Source: Cladochytrium replicatum
Lineage: Eukaryota > Chytridiomycota > Chytridiomycetes > Cladochytriales > Cladochytriaceae
DNA length: 64,000 bases
NCBI GenBank assembly: GCA_025526935.1
Contig: JAHLKD010000001.1
Span: forward strand, 124,001 to 188,000
Direction: 5' to 3'
The notes under the pieces were generated by a model. The model was not told the DNA's origin. It saw nothing but the letters and a program-made list of their open reading frames with translations, and made no database searches. This document shows positions 63,303-64,000 of this stretch, one piece after another (positions within the stretch are counted from its first letter, which is position 1; every line of letters begins with the position of its first letter). A program made the translations under genes and the position numbers.

Positions 63303-63920
63303 TTATCCGAACAAACGTCTAAACCACCCCTTCTCTTTCGACGCAGGACTTTCGTCGAATCCCGCCAGTCTCTGGTAATTTACAGAATCACCGACCACCG
63401 TCACCCTCCTCTTTCCTTTCGCTTCTTCTTTTGGTGCTGGGGGAGCCTCCATGATCGGCTGCAAGATTCCGCACTCCTGCATCGCGTCAAAGACTTTGAA
63501 TCTAAGCGTGGCGAGCTGAGTGTCCTCCGCCATCTTCTGTACGATCTCAGCAATGTTTTCGTTGTTTGCGTCGGGTGATGATTTGTCGACTCCGACCGCA
63601 CGTGCGTATTCCGGATGTTTGTTCATGTAGTTTCTGAGCTTGTCCAAAGAACGTTGAACTTTGGGATGCTCTTTTATTGTGCTATCGAGTGCGGCGGCAT
63701 ACTGCGGATTCCTTTTGATTAAATCGAAAAGTGCGGATGTATCTCGAAATGAGATTGTAATTGTTCCTCCTGGCGGGATTGGCGGTGCGGGCTGATTTTC
63801 ATTCTGCGATGGTTGAGATGAATATTTTCTGCAGTGAGCGTGCAGCAGTAGCAGCGATGATGGATGTTTTGCACTGCGAATGAGAACGTTGAAAAACCGA
63901 ACTGAAAGAGCTTGTCGCAT
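63303..63920 (-). CDS. Predicted mitochondrial protein of unknown function
   Basis: An intronless minus-strand frame. With the start at ATG 63918-63920 it has 205 residues; an upstream in-frame ATG at 63978-63980 would add 20. The N-terminus MRQALSVRFFNVLIRSAKHP to CRKYSS is Arg/Ser/Leu-rich without acidic residues, a typical mitochondrial presequence with RKYSS as a likely cleavage site. The mature part is Pro-rich, then contains a helical segment (FDLIKRNPQYAAALDSTIKE, KVQRSLDKLRNYMNKHPEYARAVG) with a repeated NPQYAAA/HPEYARA element, then AEIVQKMAEDTQLATLRFKV. The C-terminus (GWFRRLFG) is basic. No family recognised. The gene's upstream region runs off the window. Confidence 0.65.
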   Translation of the reverse strand: MRQALSVRFFNVLIRSAKHPSSLLLLHAHCRKYSSQPSQNENQPAPPIPPGGTITISFRDTSALFDLIKRNPQYAAALDSTIKEHPKVQRSLDKLRNYMNKHPEYARAVGVDKSSPDANNENIAEIVQKMAEDTQLATLRFKVFDAMQECGILQPIMEAPPAPKEEAKGKRRVTVVGDSVNYQRLAGFDESPASKEKGWFRRLFG

Positions 63921-64000
63921 CCTTGAATCGTTAGGGTAGGGTTTGTTCAATGGATCTATCAAGACAACTTTTCTTTGCATTATTAATTATGATCTATTAT

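Overview
This is a nuclear contig of a fungus. Most genes carry short GT-AG introns, two nuclear tRNA genes are present, and the repeats are Ty3/gypsy chromovirus LTR elements and Tad-like LINEs. Recognisable genes include CorA-type Mg2+ transporters, a RasGEF, a SAP30-like Sin3-complex subunit, an mpaB-like oxygenase and long-chain acyl-CoA synthetases. The lineage cannot be fixed by eye. A secreted serpin and the style of the repeats make an early-diverging (chytrid-like) fungus my guess, and that is inference only.

Positions 1-27,200 are a transposon graveyard. LINE fragments of two families (A and B here) surround a tRNA-Ala and a tRNA-Ile, and a pair of small acidic secreted-protein genes sits at 5.6-7.0 kb. 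One plus-strand LINE-A copy (about 8.9-26.1 kb) has been split by three LTR insertions, each with a perfect 5-bp target duplication: an internally deleted chromovirus (10134-14258, TCAAG), a solo LTR of a related family (16146-16623, GATAC) and an 8,300-bp full-length chromovirus (16724-25023, TTCTC). The deletion derivative equals the full element minus exactly 4,175 bp, and the deletion fuses gag to integrase in frame.

Positions 28.2-33.2 kb hold two tandem minus-strand CorA genes with the same 12-exon structure. An mpaB-like oxygenase gene and a broken partial copy follow (33.8-35.7 kb), then a large minus-strand RasGEF (36.0-39.1 kb), a PDK1-like kinase remnant, and a secreted LRR gene whose introns all fall at the same place in the repeat.

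Positions 42.5-54.6 kb hold three acyl-CoA synthetase paralogs (one plus, two minus) with identical 7-exon structures. Between copies 1 and 2 lie an intact secreted serpin with a likely GPI-anchor tail and a decayed serpin fragment. From 55 kb on there are an intact DUF3455-like secreted protein with an inverted broken copy, a SAP30-like gene, a decayed DHA2-type MFS transporter and a predicted mitochondrial protein of unknown function at the right edge.

The common theme is local duplication followed by decay of one copy: mpaB-like, serpin, DUF3455, MFS, the acidic secreted pair, CorA and acyl-CoA synthetase. All calls come from reading the sequence; no database search was run.
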